64,000 nucleotides of DNA from Diploscapter coronatus. Its lineage: Eukaryota; Nematoda; Chromadorea; Rhabditida; Rhabditidae. A program made the translations under genes and the position numbers. How positions within the stretch are numbered: position 1 is the first letter of the stretch; each line of letters starts with the position of its first letter. Positions 62,179 through 64,000 of the stretch are shown in pieces. The stretch is taken from the NCBI GenBank assembly GCA_964036155.1, contig OZ038422.1:23583201-23647200 (forward strand). The letters are read 5' to 3'. The notes below the pieces were generated by a model. That model did no database searches. It was not told the origin of the DNA and worked only from the letters and a program-made list of their open reading frames with translations.

Positions 62179-64000
62179 TTCAGGTAGGCTTCAAATAATC
62201 TAACGTTCAAGCGTCCAATCTAATTTGGAATTTACTTAGTATTTCTGCGTTAATGTTGAAAATTACCTACTTCGAATATGAATTTCAGCAATTTGCTAGT
62301 TCATGTGACACTCATATCCATTGCCAAACAATAGGAAACTCTTCTGAAATAGCATACATTTTCCATGTTTATTACGATAAAATTTAAATAACGAAAATAA
62401 AAAAAATTTTAAAAAGTAACGAAATTCGAGCAATTTATAAAATAATAGTTCGAACAAAATAAGCACAGAATCAAATAAAGCTAAAACTTCAATTGGAACT
62501 GGTCAAAGTAACAACTAATTGTTGCATCATCAAAGAATTCTTAGACATATTGTGGAAAAACTCGATAGACTCTTCTTCCAAGAAAAGATGAGAACCGTCG
62601 AAATATTTATATGCCAGATAAGGCAAACGTCTCTGGAGATAGCATTTGGATCTCATAGAGCAGAAAGAAATAAAGATATCCCTAGGGGCTCAAAAATGCG
62701 CTAGAAAAGATTTTGAAAATGAGAGAGATAGGGAATTTTAGAGAAAGTCAGAGAAAAAGATTTGGAAGTGCTGAGGATTGATGTCAAATTCGATACAAAG
62801 TGTCTTCTCTCCGACTCGAATAGAGGGGCCAAGATTTGAGCGTTTCAAGGCTATTTTAGCCTATTTTGGCATTCCGCTCTTTCTCTCCGTCTCTCAAATT
62901 TGAATTGTTTCTAGAGGCATTTTATCTCTTTGAAAAGAGATAGAGCTACAGCCTATGCTAATTGCATCATAAACATTGGAAACGAAATGAAACACAACAA
63001 ATGAACAAAAGGCAATGAAATTATTTGAAGCATACAATGGCAATCAAATTTTTTAATAATTTATGCTACCATGGGGTATTTCATATTCAAATTCTCAATT
63101 TAACTTTATATCATTTATGAGCATTGCTGAATTAAACTGAATTTATTCTTATTATTATTTTGCTTATTTTTTCTTTATCATACTAATTCGTCTCCTAACA
63201 CATATAAACCAGGGGTGCAGGTAAATGAAATTACGATTATTATTCGTATTTCGATCGCAAAAATTGGTAACTTTTGCCTATTCAAATTTGAGGTCTCTAA
63301 GTCAAAATATTATTTATGATTTGCTTTTCTAAATGCATGAAATAAATAAATAACAATAGTTTTCACTAACAATGCATATTAAAACAGATTCTCTGTAATA
63401 TTCGACGATCTCAAGGAAGAGACCGGACCAGAGGCTTAAAATGCGTTTTGAAGGGGTATTTGAGTGTTTTCTACCTATATTCGACCTGGAGAACACGATT
63501 TTGGGGCTTTTTCCCAGAATTTTCAAGTCCAGGTTCGGGTATCGGGTCCGGGGGTCAAATTTCAAAAGCCATTCTTATATCCCAAATTGTATATCAGATT
63601 GTTCAGTTCGATGAGCTGAGTCGATTCGTGCAAATATTTTCCGAATTTGACCTTCTTATCACAAGTTACGGCTAAAAGCAGTGCAAAAATGTCAAAAATA
63701 CGGAGTCCTTCATAGGAAAGTCAACTTTTCTCATCTCTTTCTGGATATTACCTCCCAGTTTTTTCACACAATAATCTGCGAGTCCTGCTCATTCTAGTCG
63801 AATAAAAAAATCCGGAATTGAGATACACCGATTGACCGAAAAAGCGATCCGAAGTTGGATTTGAAAATTTCGATTTTTCGAATTTTTGAGTTATACCTCC
63901 AAATTATATATCATTCGATAGAGCTCGAAAAACTGAGCAACTTTTGTGAAGACACCTCGATGAAATTTCCATTTCGAAATGAGATATTCAGAAAAAACTG
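62179..64000. other. Upstream of the TWK channel and dispersed repeat at the right end
   Basis: Promoter side of the channel, then AT-rich sequence. From about 63420 to the end the sequence belongs to a dispersed repeat that shares a 30-mer with 28424-28453. No coding exon recognised. Confidence 0.45.
63927..63956. repeat. 30-bp exact repeat, copy 2 (copy 1 at 28424-28453)
   Basis: Identical to 28424-28453 over 30 bases, direct orientation, with weaker similarity continuing upstream. Confidence 0.7.

Overview
The window looks like nuclear DNA of a nematode. The grounds are: many small AT-rich introns (shortest 40 to 48 nt) ending in TTTTCAG or TTTAG, GC-richer exons, a PP2C whose N-terminus I recognise as C. 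elegans PPM-2, a TWK-type potassium channel, and divergent 7TM receptors typical of nematode chemosensory families. Species not identified. All gene models below were spliced by eye; every junction reported was checked for reading-frame phase, but no transcript supports them.

Layout. (1) 1638-15170, plus: a copper-transporting P1B-ATPase of the ATP7/CUA-1 type, 33 exons, about 1286 aa. (2) 15171-20731: no host gene; two internally deleted mariner elements, a near-perfect palindrome and a foldback element with arms of about 200 bp. (3) 20732-23643, plus: a SMYD-family SET/MYND protein, 12 exons, 467 aa. (4) 23644-34490: AT-rich, repeat-rich territory with two related minus-strand 7TM receptor genes (25207-27408 and 32530-34490), internal exons of an unassigned minus-strand gene between them (29993-30883), and several foldback/MITE-like elements, two of them inside receptor introns. 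(5) 36176-39118, minus: a secreted cysteine-rich protein of 234 aa beginning with a thrombospondin-1-like segment. (6) 43774-47718, plus: PP2C phosphatase ppm-2, 11 exons, 404 aa, with a predicted N-myristoylation start. (7) 51731-54630, plus: a clear paralogue of the cysteine-rich protein, 225 aa. (8) 55197-58791, plus: a small 86-aa protein with a 3.2-kb intron. (9) 60082-62178, minus: a two-pore-domain potassium channel, 11 exons, 370 aa. The ends of the window are intergenic or repetitive.

The genes do not form an obvious pathway. The points most worth follow-up are the pair of secreted proteins sharing about 15 cysteines, the two divergent receptors, an unusually high share of GC-AG introns (4 of about 90 that I could place), and a set of deletion-derived or foldback transposons concentrated between 16 and 34 kb.
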